DNA of 64,000 bases from Sporobacter sp963675425 (lineage in GTDB: Bacteria > Bacillota > Clostridia > Oscillospirales > Oscillospiraceae): assembly GCA_963675425.1 (NCBI GenBank), contig OY776214.1, positions 62,001 through 126,000 of the forward strand, read 5' to 3'. A program made the translations under genes and the position numbers. The number at the start of each line of letters is the position of its first letter. Positions within the stretch are counted from its first letter, which is position 1. The notes below the pieces were generated by a model that saw nothing but the letters and a program-made list of their open reading frames with translations, had not been told where the DNA came from and did no database searches. Positions 33,451-40,437 of this stretch are shown here, one piece after another.

Positions 33451-33465
33451 TGGGAGGTTGGAATT

Positions 33466-33552
33466 TTGAATACAGAAATCGCAGTAACGGGTCTTATTTG
33501 TTTGACGGTCGTTTTGCTTGCAATCATTGGACAGCGCGGAAAGCGCAAATAA
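33466..33552 (+). CDS. 28-residue single-helix membrane protein
   Basis: TTG 33466 lies nine bases behind GGGAGG and opens a short frame, MNTEIAVTGLICLTVVLLAI followed by IGQRGKRK and a stop. This is one transmembrane helix with a basic cytosolic tail. Such tiny membrane proteins are common in phage tail/lysis regions. It ends ten bases before the tape-measure start. Confidence 0.55.
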   Translation: MNTEIAVTGLICLTVVLLAIIGQRGKRK

Positions 33553-33561
33553 AGAAAGGGT

Positions 33562-35550
33562 GTGATTCCAATTTCAACCATTGCCGAACTTATGGTGCGC
33601 GTGGGTGGTGATGTATCCGGGTTAGAATCCTCGATGAGAACAGCCGGTCAAGCAGTGGTATCAATGGCAAAGTTGGTAGCCGGGGCTACGGCTGCAGCCG
33701 GGGCTGGTGTAATTGCGCTTGGCAAGATAGGCGTTGAATACAACAGCCAGATGGAAAACTACACAACGAACTTCCGAGTCATGCTAGGCGATCAGGAAAA
33801 AGCTGTTGCTAAAATGGCGCAGCTTAAAGACATGGCCGCATCAACGCCGTTTGAATTGGGCGCTTTAGCGGACGCCACGCAAACCCTTCTGGCGTTTCAA
33901 GTGCCAGCGCAGCAAACGACAGATGTTCTAAAAATGCTGGGCGACGTGTCCCTGGGCGACAATACGCGGCTGGCTGGACTTGCAACGGTTTTCGGGCAGG
34001 TATCCAGTGCTGGTAAGCTGACCGGGCAAGACCTTATGCAAATGATAAACAACGGCTTCAATCCGCTGAACTACATATCACAGCGCACAGGCGAGAGCAT
34101 GGCAGAGCTCCGTGACCGCATGAGCGAGGGCGCGGTGAGTGCCGAAGAGGTCACACAGGCGTTCCAAGATGCCACTAGCGCCGGAGGGCAGTTTTATAAC
34201 GGCATGGCAGAAGCGTCTAAAACGATGAGCGGCCTTATCTCAACGCTAAAGGATAACGCACGGTCACTTGTTGGCGAGGTTTTTGTACCAATTTCTGACG
34301 GTATAAAGAATACGCTATTGCCTCAAGCGATCGGGTACATTTCAGACCTGACAACAGCCTTTAGAGAGAAAGGCGTCAGCGGGCTTGTGGTGGCCGCTGG
34401 CGAGGTTTTAAGCGGAGTTATAACAACTATAGCCGAGGGCGCGCCGCGCTTCGTAGAGTTCGCCGTATCGCTCGTAAACTCATTACTTGACGGAATCATA
34501 TCTAATCTACCTGCCATAGTAGACGCAGCGACACAGGTTGTCTTGTCTCTCGCAGACGGCATATTAAACATGTTGCCCAAGATCATAGAGGCCGGGCTTG
34601 AGATCATCATACGGTTGGCACAGGGCATTGCAGACGCACTGCCGGAGTTGGTTCCTACAATTGTTGATACAGTAGTTACCATCGTTGACACGCTTATAGA
34701 GCACGCTAACGAGCTTTTAGATGCAGGGCTGGCAATCATATTGGCCCTGGTAGATGGACTGACGGAGGCGTTGCCGCAACTTATAGACAGACTTCCCGAA
34801 ATTATCGACAAAATAGTAAACGAGATAACTAACATAGACAATCTTACCAACATCATTGACGCAGGCGTTACCCTGTTTGTATCTCTTGTTGGCAATATAC
34901 CGGACATTATTATCGGCATCTCCGAAAAAATTCCTGAAATTGTTGATAATATTGCAGACAAATTCACATCAGAAGAAAACTTAGAAAAAATGAGGCAAGC
35001 CGGTAAAACGCTGTTAAATGCTATATTCGACGTACAACCTAACATAATTAGAGGAGCGCTAAACCTGCCAAGCGTCAGTGATACAAGAGACTATTTGAAT
35101 TCGCTACAGCCCGGAGAACCAATTGACTGGGACGCGGCAAGGTCGTATTACGCACCCGAGGGCAGTGGCGGTGGAGGTGAAAGCAGCGGCAGCGGCAGCG
35201 GACGTGGGGGCGGCACGGAGAACACCCCAAATATTTCTACAATGACGCGGGCCTTTGTCCCAACGGGCTATGCATCGGGTGGAAATCCTGCGCGCGGAGA
35301 ACTGTTTTACGCCGACGAAAACAATGTGTATGAATTTAAGGGATCAGCTGGTGGAAGCCCAACCGTCGCAAATAATAGCCAGATGGAAGAAGCCGTGGCA
35401 ACCGGAAACCGCGAAGTTGTTATGGTGCTTGAGCGAATCGCTAACATTTTGAGCAGTCAAAACGGATCGGCTGATTTTGAGGGATTAAACAGGGCGCTTC
35501 GTTCGTCGCAATCACGCTATGATGCGATTACAGGGCGTTCACTAGCATAG
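33562..35550 (+). CDS. Phage tail tape-measure protein
   Basis: A 662-residue protein from GTG 33562 behind AAGAAAGGG. The first 250 residues are the tape-measure domain (SGLESSMRTAGQAVVSMAKL, then YNSQMENYTTNFRVMLGDQE, FELGALADATQTLLAFQ and NGFNPLNYISQRTGESMAEL). The middle (about 250-490) is a series of helices with repeated LPxxI/D and IxxGI motifs that alternate hydrophobic segments. Residues about 530-550 are a Gly/Ser-rich linker. In phages this protein sets tail length and acts during DNA entry. Here no other tail or head gene surrounds it. Confidence 0.9.
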   Translation: MIPISTIAELMVRVGGDVSGLESSMRTAGQAVVSMAKLVAGATAAAGAGVIALGKIGVEYNSQMENYTTNFRVMLGDQEKAVAKMAQLKDMAASTPFELGALADATQTLLAFQVPAQQTTDVLKMLGDVSLGDNTRLAGLATVFGQVSSAGKLTGQDLMQMINNGFNPLNYISQRTGESMAELRDRMSEGAVSAEEVTQAFQDATSAGGQFYNGMAEASKTMSGLISTLKDNARSLVGEVFVPISDGIKNTLLPQAIGYISDLTTAFREKGVSGLVVAAGEVLSGVITTIAEGAPRFVEFAVSLVNSLLDGIISNLPAIVDAATQVVLSLADGILNMLPKIIEAGLEIIIRLAQGIADALPELVPTIVDTVVTIVDTLIEHANELLDAGLAIILALVDGLTEALPQLIDRLPEIIDKIVNEITNIDNLTNIIDAGVTLFVSLVGNIPDIIIGISEKIPEIVDNIADKFTSEENLEKMRQAGKTLLNAIFDVQPNIIRGALNLPSVSDTRDYLNSLQPGEPIDWDAARSYYAPEGSGGGGESSGSGSGRGGGTENTPNISTMTRAFVPTGYASGGNPARGELFYADENNVYEFKGSAGGSPTVANNSQMEEAVATGNREVVMVLERIANILSSQNGSADFEGLNRALRSSQSRYDAITGRSLA

Positions 35551-35559
35551 GGGTGCAGT

Positions 35560-35607
35560 ATGGCAACGGTTAGTGGCGAAAGGCGGTGTCCAAGTCGTGA
35601 CAAATGA
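35560..35607 (+). pseudogene. Start of a lost tail gene fused to the sigma-factor leader
   Basis: GGGGTG followed by ATG 35560 opens a frame of 15 codons beginning MATVSGER and ending at TGA 35605-35607. Its ribosome site and its spacing after the tape-measure stop are those of the next phage tail gene, but the frame ends inside the sigma-factor start region. It looks like the first codons of a deleted gene and marks a deletion junction. Confidence 0.4.
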
Positions 35608-36361
35608 AGAACTGGTATTAAAAATCCAACAAGGCAAACGGGAATTAATACCGGAATTATGGGACCAGATCGAAGGATATATAAGATATTTAGCCAACCG
35701 GCTGCTATTTAAATTGCCGCCAAGAGCAGGTATCGAACTGGACGACCTTATAAATAGCGGCTATCTGGGATTTATTAGGGCTCTTGATTATTTCGACGCA
35801 TCTCGAGGTGCATTTACCACCGTCTTAACTCTGGCGTTAAAAACCGCATTCGCAGAGGCGGCAGGGTATCGGACAAAAAAACAGCAGCAAGACCCTTTGC
35901 ACAAGGCGTCTACAGCGAGCCTTGACGCCCCTGTGAGCGATGACGGGGAAACCGACCTTACATATCACGATATAGTCCCAGCCAACAAAGACGAGTTTAT
36001 AGAAGCCGATGAGCGCATATTTCAAGATCAGTTACATAAAGCACTCGATGACATTGTATCAATGCTTGAATCCGAGCAAGCAAGCATATTGCGACAGCGG
36101 TATTTTGAGAGCAAAAGCCCGGCTCAAATCTCCGAAGCTGACGGACGATCAATAGAGCGTATCAGACAATTGGAGCGCAAAGCTTTAAACACTATCAGAA
36201 AACCAAAGTATAGCGGTAAATTACGGCCTTACCAACTTGAACTAGTTACGCCGTATTACATGAAGGTTGGCCCAGTGCAATATCAAAACACTGGCAGTAG
36301 TGCTGTTGAAGAAATCGCGATGTTACGTGAAAGAATGCGGAAACGGATGGCCCCGGCATAA
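35597..36361 (+). CDS. Sigma-70-family RNA polymerase sigma factor
   Basis: About 254 residues; GTG 35597 follows AAAGGCGGTG, and a GTG eight codons earlier is possible. Region 2 is clear (IELDDLINSGYLGFIRALDYFDASRGAFTTVLTLALKTAF, about residues 45-85) and region 4 lies near residues 165-205 (QASILRQRYFESKSPAQIS, then RSIERIRQLERKALNTIRK). A linker of 60 residues separates them. Elements and phages use such factors to switch on late genes. It could drive the run of small genes that follows. Confidence 0.82.
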   Translation: MTNEELVLKIQQGKRELIPELWDQIEGYIRYLANRLLFKLPPRAGIELDDLINSGYLGFIRALDYFDASRGAFTTVLTLALKTAFAEAAGYRTKKQQQDPLHKASTASLDAPVSDDGETDLTYHDIVPANKDEFIEADERIFQDQLHKALDDIVSMLESEQASILRQRYFESKSPAQISEADGRSIERIRQLERKALNTIRKPKYSGKLRPYQLELVTPYYMKVGPVQYQNTGSSAVEEIAMLRERMRKRMAPA

Positions 36362-36406
36362 CACTTGCTTGTTTACTCCCCCGTTTGGGTGAGCGAACAG
36401 TAACTT

Positions 36407-36443
36407 AATCTCATCAGCAAATTTTCGCTGGTGAGATTCTTTA
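36407..36443 (+). terminator. Terminator of the sigma-factor gene
   Basis: Twelve-base arms AATCTCATCAGC and GCTGGTGAGATT (one wobble) with loop AAATTTTC, followed by CTTTAACT. Confidence 0.75.
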
Positions 36444-36502
36444 ACTAAATCGGGTGGAAATCCACTCAATCTGTATTAATTTAAAAAACAGGAGTGTGTA
36501 AA

Positions 36503-37102
36503 ATGACAGAGAAATTTATTGAATTGCAGACGCTTTTAGATGGCGTGGAGGTGAGAAAACAGGCGGCTTTCACACGCGTAAACGAGCTGTGCGGACGGAT
36601 TGCGCAAATTGAGCAGGACCGGGAAACGAATACAATCATGGGAATACCCACGGCAGAAACCGCGCGAGAACTTAGGGGGCTGCGTAACGAACTAGAAGAC
36701 GCCGAGCGGGACGCGTTAATATTCCGCACATCGGTAAAAGACCAGCAAAAAATTATGCAGCGGGATCCCCGTATCTCAAAGCTGGCTGATGAAATCTTGC
36801 AGGACAACGCCAAACGCATTGCGGCACTCAAAGATATTTTTGAAAGAAAGGTTGAGGCCCTAAAACAGATTAAAACCGATTACTTAAAAATGGTTGCTGA
36901 GCTTGGGGCCCTCAATAATGAGGCTGGCGGATTGTGTGGCGAGCAAAACAAAGCCCGGAAATATGTTGCCGGCGAGGAAAACGTAAATTATTCTCATGGC
37001 CTTTGTTACGATCCCCGCGGGGATGGCCCCGCCGAAATCTATCAAGATCAAAACACAATAAAAGACAACTTCAAAAGGGGGCGTATTGATGAAAAGCATT
37101 GA
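36503..37102 (+). CDS. Coiled-coil protein, unknown
   Basis: A 199-residue protein from ATG 36503 behind CAGGAG. Residues about 1-140 are heptad-rich and strongly charged (VNELCGRIAQIEQDRE, RELRGLRNELEDAERDAL), predicting a long coiled coil. The last 40 residues are polar. Similar proteins occur in phage structural or scaffolding regions, but no family is recognised. It overlaps the next gene by 14 bases. Confidence 0.7.
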   Translation: MTEKFIELQTLLDGVEVRKQAAFTRVNELCGRIAQIEQDRETNTIMGIPTAETARELRGLRNELEDAERDALIFRTSVKDQQKIMQRDPRISKLADEILQDNAKRIAALKDIFERKVEALKQIKTDYLKMVAELGALNNEAGGLCGEQNKARKYVAGEENVNYSHGLCYDPRGDGPAEIYQDQNTIKDNFKRGRIDEKH

Positions 37103-37310
37103 ACAAATTAAACAGGACCCAGCATTTATGACACTAGACGCTGCCACGCGCGCCACGTTGCTTGATATTGTATCTGACAATGGCGATACATCGGAAAGAA
37201 TCGAGGCGCTTATACAGCGATATAACGACGCTGAGAAGTGCCGGGACGTCACAGGCATGAGTGCGGCGCAATCGCAGATTAAAATGTTGAAAGAAAAGGT
37301 GAGCAAATAA
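37089..37310 (+). CDS. Small acidic helical protein, unknown
   Basis: A 73-residue product; ATG 37089 follows GGGGGCG within the end of the coiled-coil gene. Helical and charged (ERIEALIQRYNDAEK), with KMLKEKVSK at the end. No family is recognised. A long GC-rich hairpin follows. Confidence 0.65.
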   Translation: MKSIEQIKQDPAFMTLDAATRATLLDIVSDNGDTSERIEALIQRYNDAEKCRDVTGMSAAQSQIKMLKEKVSK

Positions 37311-37319
37311 AAGGAAAAA

Positions 37320-37362
37320 GCTGTGCGCCCCGTGAGCTTTTCACGACCTCGGGGCGCACAGC
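37320..37362 (+). terminator. Long GC-rich hairpin
   Basis: Thirteen-base perfect arms GCTGTGCGCCCCG and CGGGGCGCACAGC with a 17-base loop; AATTATAA follows, not a real T-run. It ends or attenuates the upstream pair. Confidence 0.6.
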
Positions 37363-37392
37363 AATTATAAGATGATAAAAGAGGCAGATATA

Positions 37393-37653
37393 ATGAGCAA
37401 AACAATTGATTTGCGCGGCGCTGAACGGTTTTTCAGGGCCATAGCAAAAGATAAGCACATTACTTTCAAATATCTATATACAATAACAACGGATAAAAAG
37501 ACCGTGCGAGAGGCGGTCCCGGACGGCCACAAAATGAATACCTTGGCAGCCTGGGCGTATGTTCTACGGTATGTAAATATCAAGGGCATGAAATTTCATG
37601 TGGATTATACAGATTCCGAACAGATGAGGTCTATATTCGCAGACCAGCTATAA
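37393..37653 (+). CDS. Small unknown protein
   Basis: An 86-residue product from ATG 37393 behind AGAGG; an ATG seven codons earlier is less well placed. Mixed strand/helix composition with AERFFRAIAKDKHITFKYLY and two Trp/Tyr-rich segments. No motif recognised. TATAAT at 37658-37663 just behind it may start a new transcript. Confidence 0.55.
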   Translation: MSKTIDLRGAERFFRAIAKDKHITFKYLYTITTDKKTVREAVPDGHKMNTLAAWAYVLRYVNIKGMKFHVDYTDSEQMRSIFADQL

Positions 37654-37688
37654 CGGTATAATAGTTAAGTTTTGTACACATAAAATCG

Positions 37689-37731
37689 CCGTAAGCGTTG
37701 GTATTACTGCATTTTTGCGCTTATGGTTTTT
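37689..37731 (+). terminator. Terminator before the paralogue cluster
   Basis: CCGTAAGCG pairs with CGCTTATGG (one wobble) around a 20-base loop, followed by TTTTTGGG. Confidence 0.65.
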
Positions 37732-37744
37732 GGGCGGGGGTAAT

Positions 37745-37951
37745 ATGCAGAAAATAAGATTGAATAATCCGGCGCAAGTGCGGCGTTTTCTTAACAGAAC
37801 AATCAATCAATTGCTAAATGGTGAGATAAAATCAGATGATGCGCGTTGTGTCGGATATCTCAGCAACATTTTACTCAAGTCTATTGAGACTGAGGAACTT
37901 GAAAACAGATTAACGGAGATCGAAAAGCAGATGGCAAAGGAGGGCAAATAG
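37745..37951 (+). CDS. Small helical protein, unknown
   Basis: A 68-residue product from ATG 37745 behind GGCGGGGG. Sequence (NPAQVRRFLNRTINQLLNGEI, then ETEELENRLTEIEKQM) predicts helices and a short coiled coil. Small phage proteins of this style occur near terminase small subunits or regulators. Its stop TAG overlaps the next start GTG by one base. Confidence 0.65.
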   Translation: MQKIRLNNPAQVRRFLNRTINQLLNGEIKSDDARCVGYLSNILLKSIETEELENRLTEIEKQMAKEGK

Positions 37952-38247
37952 TGGGCACTGCAATATCTTCACACCTAGCGCGTCTCGAAAAGCGCATTGC
38001 CGCCAAATCTATGCATGAACGTTGGTTTATGACGTTTGACCGCGAGGACGGTACATACGATGTAAGCTATATTATAACTAAGATCGGCAACCGCTGGGGA
38101 GACTGGATAGACGAGTGTGTACCCAGCTTTAAAGGCATTACAGAGGCTGAGTTGCGGGAATATGAAAAAAAGTATATGAGCGACGCCGGGGAGTCGGTGA
38201 AACATATAATTGTTGATGGAGAGGGCGACGAAAACAATTATGATTAA
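37951..38247 (+). CDS. Small unknown protein, first of three related genes
   Basis: A 98-residue product with GTG start in the TAGTG overlap. It opens with SSHLARLEKRIAAKS, which resembles the start of the two genes that follow (MIKNRLLALEKK and MIKNRLNALEKR). The centre has Trp and aromatic residues (WFMTFDREDGTYDVSY). Function unknown; overlap with the next gene is eight bases. Confidence 0.6.
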   Translation: MGTAISSHLARLEKRIAAKSMHERWFMTFDREDGTYDVSYIITKIGNRWGDWIDECVPSFKGITEAELREYEKKYMSDAGESVKHIIVDGEGDENNYD

Positions 38248-38581
38248 AAACAGATTGCTCGCACTCGAAAAGAAAACCACAGGACATGTATCTCATGATG
38301 ACTATGTACAGGCAGTCGATAGAGTGGTCGCACATGAGCGAGCATATATCGATTATCTTTTGCACGATTGCGGGGGCGACGAGCCGAAGGACGCGCACCC
38401 AGGAGATCGCGAATTAATCACACGGTATGAAATTAAATTGACGCATGGGCGTGACGTATATTTACCCGACGGCCTTTATGCGCGGATAAATCAGATTTAT
38501 GGAAGCCTATCGGATGACGAGTTGCGGAAGCTGGCGGAGCCGTTTAAACCTAACAATGGATGGTGTCAGACATATGATTAA
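38240..38581 (+). CDS. Small unknown protein, second paralogue
   Basis: A 113-residue product starting MIKNRLLALEKKTTGHVSHD at 38240, within the end of the gene before it. Residues 1-55 match the next gene closely (VQAVDRVVAHERAYIDYLLH against LQAVKRVMACTRAKVEYILH). Acidic and helical. No family recognised; it overlaps the third paralogue by eight bases. Confidence 0.6.
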   Translation: MIKNRLLALEKKTTGHVSHDDYVQAVDRVVAHERAYIDYLLHDCGGDEPKDAHPGDRELITRYEIKLTHGRDVYLPDGLYARINQIYGSLSDDELRKLAEPFKPNNGWCQTYD

Positions 38582-38876
38582 AAACAGACTTAACGCTCTG
38601 GAGAAAAGAATTACGCGGCGCGGGATAGGTTCGCAATCGAATTATTTACAGGCAGTTAAACGCGTTATGGCTTGTACAAGGGCAAAAGTTGAGTATATTT
38701 TACATGGCCGCGAAGGGCCGGAACCTCCGACGGCAGACCAGCAAGACACAGCACTAATTAGGCAATACGAGACTGATAATGGAATCACGGCAGCGCCCGG
38801 AGCCAAAGAGCGAATCGAGAGCAAGCTTCAAGTCATGCACGATCGCATTCTGTGGCAGGGGTCAAGGCCCACATAG
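38574..38876 (+). CDS. Small unknown protein, third paralogue
   Basis: A 100-residue product starting MIKNRLNALEKRITRRGIGS at 38574. The first half is paralogous to the preceding gene and the second half (KERIESKLQVMHDRILWQGS) is new. Translationally coupled by overlap. Function unknown. A terminator follows at 38896. Confidence 0.6.
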   Translation: MIKNRLNALEKRITRRGIGSQSNYLQAVKRVMACTRAKVEYILHGREGPEPPTADQQDTALIRQYETDNGITAAPGAKERIESKLQVMHDRILWQGSRPT

Positions 38877-38895
38877 ACAGCACGCGGACATGATA

Positions 38896-38925
38896 AAAGA
38901 AGGTGCGTCGATCCCTTCTTTTTCT
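38896..38925 (+). terminator. Terminator of the small-gene run
   Basis: AAAGAAGG and CCTTCTTT flank a ten-base loop, followed by TTCTATT. Confidence 0.75.
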
Positions 38926-39012
38926 ATTAATTACGCAGTCAAAGTCCCATCGTTTTTACGAAAAAATCATTTCTAATAAGTAATATTTGTTAAAAATATT
39001 TGTAAAAAATAC

Positions 39013-39042
39013 TTTACAGAATACAGTATGTTGAAGTATACT
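39013..39042 (+). promoter_or_regulatory. Promoter opposing the 52-codon gene (possible antisense RNA)
   Basis: TTTACA (39013-39018) and TATACT (39037-39042) are 18 bases apart. Transcription would run rightward from about 39049 into the 3' end of the minus-strand gene at 39070-39228 without a good start codon of its own, as expected for an antisense antitoxin RNA. Confidence 0.5.
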
Positions 39043-39061
39043 TTAGTTAGGAAAACAAAAC

Positions 39062-39081
39062 AGAAGGGGTTAACCCCTTCT
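39062..39081 (-). terminator. Palindromic terminator of the minus-strand small gene
   Basis: AGAAGGGGTTAACCCCTTCT is a perfect 20-base palindrome; on the minus strand GTTTTGTTTTCC follows. It contains the stop codon of the gene it terminates. Confidence 0.75.
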
Positions 39082-39228
39082 GCTTCGGCGAATGGAACGG
39101 CAGGTCTTGGTAGGGGCTGCCGTTCTTTCTTTGTCTTTGCCGGGCGTTTGTCTCAGAAGCATGAGCTTATCGACAGAAACCGAAAAGCAAAGAACCAGAA
39201 CCACTATGTATAACACAGCTTCTTGCAT
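39070..39228 (-). CDS. 52-residue membrane peptide, candidate type I toxin
   Basis: A short gene with all signals in place: ATG 39228 seven bases behind AAAGGAG, a hydrophobic N-terminus MQEAVLYIVVLVLCFSVSVD forming one membrane helix, then a charged, Arg/Lys-rich tail (LRQTPGKDKERTAAPTK) and a stop inside a terminator palindrome. Its promoter (39316-39344) leaves an ~80-base untranslated leader. One TM helix plus charged tail, a long leader and a convergent promoter are the layout of TxpA/BsrG-like type I toxins found on phages and elements. No sequence identity to a known toxin is claimed; a holin-like or phage membrane protein is the alternative. Confidence 0.55.
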   Translation of the reverse strand: MQEAVLYIVVLVLCFSVSVDKLMLLRQTPGKDKERTAAPTKTCRSIRRSRRG

Positions 39229-39315
39229 ACCTTACTCCTTTCTTTAGTACTTCGGGTCGCCCCTATTCAACCACCCATACCGCAGATCGGAAACCTAGCA
39301 AGCACTCACATATGT

Positions 39316-39344
39316 ATATTATTACCTTTTGTCGATGAACGCAA
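39316..39344 (-). promoter_or_regulatory. Promoter of the 52-residue membrane peptide
   Basis: Read on the minus strand: TTGCGT (39344-39339) and TAATAT (39321-39316) with a 17-base spacer. Confidence 0.55.
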
Positions 39345-39488
39345 GTATAAATTTGTATCGTACAATACCAAAGATGGTTTACTTAGCCGATAATACAACC
39401 GAAGTTAGTGCGGCAGAGAAACATTTAACTTCACTATGACATAAAGTAGTTGATATATTAACCCATCTATGGTATTATCGGTCTACAC

Positions 39489-39506
39489 GGTCAAGAAATG
39501 GTCAAG
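39489..39506 (+). repeat. Right integrase arm-type repeat candidate
   Basis: GGTCAAGAAATGGTCAAG, identical to 26963-26980 and in the same orientation. Confidence 0.6.
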
Positions 39507-39623
39507 GAAATTAACTATATGGACCAACAGACCCCAATTGCTAACAACGGCATTGAACAAAAAACCTAGCAATTTTAACACTTCCTTACGGCGTTCGATG
39601 TGCACCAATGGCAATTACCCGCA

Positions 39624-39669
<46 letters not shown>

Positions 39670-39671
<2 letters not shown>

Positions 39672-39705
39672 AAACGCCTGATTTCATACGAAATCAGGCG
39701 TTTTT
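39670..39705 (+). terminator. Original terminator of tRNA-fMet, now behind attR
   Basis: Sixteen-base perfect arms AAAAACGCCTGATTTC and GAAATCAGGCGTTTTT with loop ATAC. Confidence 0.88.
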
Positions 39706-40029
39706 CGTCACTTTATTGGCGTTTTGAAAATGCCTATTTTTTCATTTAGCGCACTTTTAGCGCACAACATCGAAAATCTAGGTGATTGAACCGAACGTAA
39801 GTATTAATATTGTTTCTTGTGGTTACATCCTTCCGCTAAGCGTTTGATGGCATGCGAAAAAAACGTAAGCCATCATATAAAGTTTTTAAAGGTGTTTTTT
39901 TGCACTTTTTTTGGTTTTACCACAACTCCATAGATACCTTTACATTGGGTAATTATTCCTGTTGACAGCGGGTTGCGACACTTGTAGTATGTAAACGGTA
40001 CAAATAAACCGGATAAGGGTGGTGATATC
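39706..40029. other. Gene-free region with foreign arm-type repeat and the blaI-like promoter
   Basis: No gene is seen. TAGCGCACTTTTAGCGCAC (39747-39765) is an eight-base word repeated with an 11-base period, of the same design as the element's arm sites but different in sequence. At 39962-39990 TTGACA and TAGTAT with a 17-base spacer form the promoter of the next gene; TTGTAGTATGTAAAC there is a plausible BlaI-type operator. Confidence 0.5.
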
Positions 40030-40437
40030 ATGCCGGACTCGATCAGACGGTTGCCTGATGCAGAGTTAGAAATTATGCTGATTCTGTGGGAAGCAGGGCA
40101 GCCCGTTCCGCGCTCTTATATCGATGAACACCTCAGAGGGAAAAAGGATTGGGCGGTTACAACGATTCTAAAACTTATTTCACGTCTTGTTGAACGTGGT
40201 TTTGTTACAGTTGAGCGCCAAGGGCATGGCAAGATGAGTTTTTACAGTACATCTATCAGTGATCAGGAGTATCTGGAATTCGAGAGCAAAACAATGTTGG
40301 AAAAACTCTATGGCAATTCTGTAAAAGCGCTCGTCACATCACTATATAACGGAAAAGCGATAGATGACAAGGATATAAACGATCTGCGTACGTTTCTTGA
40401 TGATTACAGAAAGCGTGAGAATAATGGTAGCGCGTAA
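40030..40437 (+). CDS. BlaI/MecI/CopY-family repressor, C-terminus altered by an IS insertion
   Basis: A 135-residue winged-helix repressor: IRRLPDAELEIMLILWEAGQ, WAVTTILKLISRLVERGFVTVERQG (recognition helix and wing) and a C-terminal dimer helix. Members are removed by a membrane protease of the BlaR1 type. GGGTGGTG precedes ATG 40030. The IS inserted at 40426 replaced the original last codon and stop (…RENND, stop) by …RENNGSA, stop, so the protein is essentially whole. The regulated target is probably the blaR1-like partner and a stress or antibiotic-response gene. Confidence 0.88.
   Translation: MPDSIRRLPDAELEIMLILWEAGQPVPRSYIDEHLRGKKDWAVTTILKLISRLVERGFVTVERQGHGKMSFYSTSISDQEYLEFESKTMLEKLYGNSVKALVTSLYNGKAIDDKDINDLRTFLDDYRKRENNGSA

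Larger units (their letters stand above)
39229..39623. other. Right-end non-coding region of the element
   Basis: Apart from the promoter noted on the minus strand I see no gene here. It holds the right arm-type repeat (39489-39506) and AT-rich sequence leading to attR, as expected for the recombination end of an integrative element. Confidence 0.6.

Noticed and set aside
26976..38876. Defence system (restriction-modification, abortive infection, CBASS or similar) carried by the element
   Set aside because: None of the products shows a nuclease, methyltransferase, NTPase, cyclase or TIR-type motif that I can identify; the unknown genes are small and motif-free.
39028..39213. A 61-codon plus-strand frame at the right end of the element
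   Set aside because: It has no ribosome site and runs antisense to the better supported 52-codon gene with promoter, RBS and terminator.
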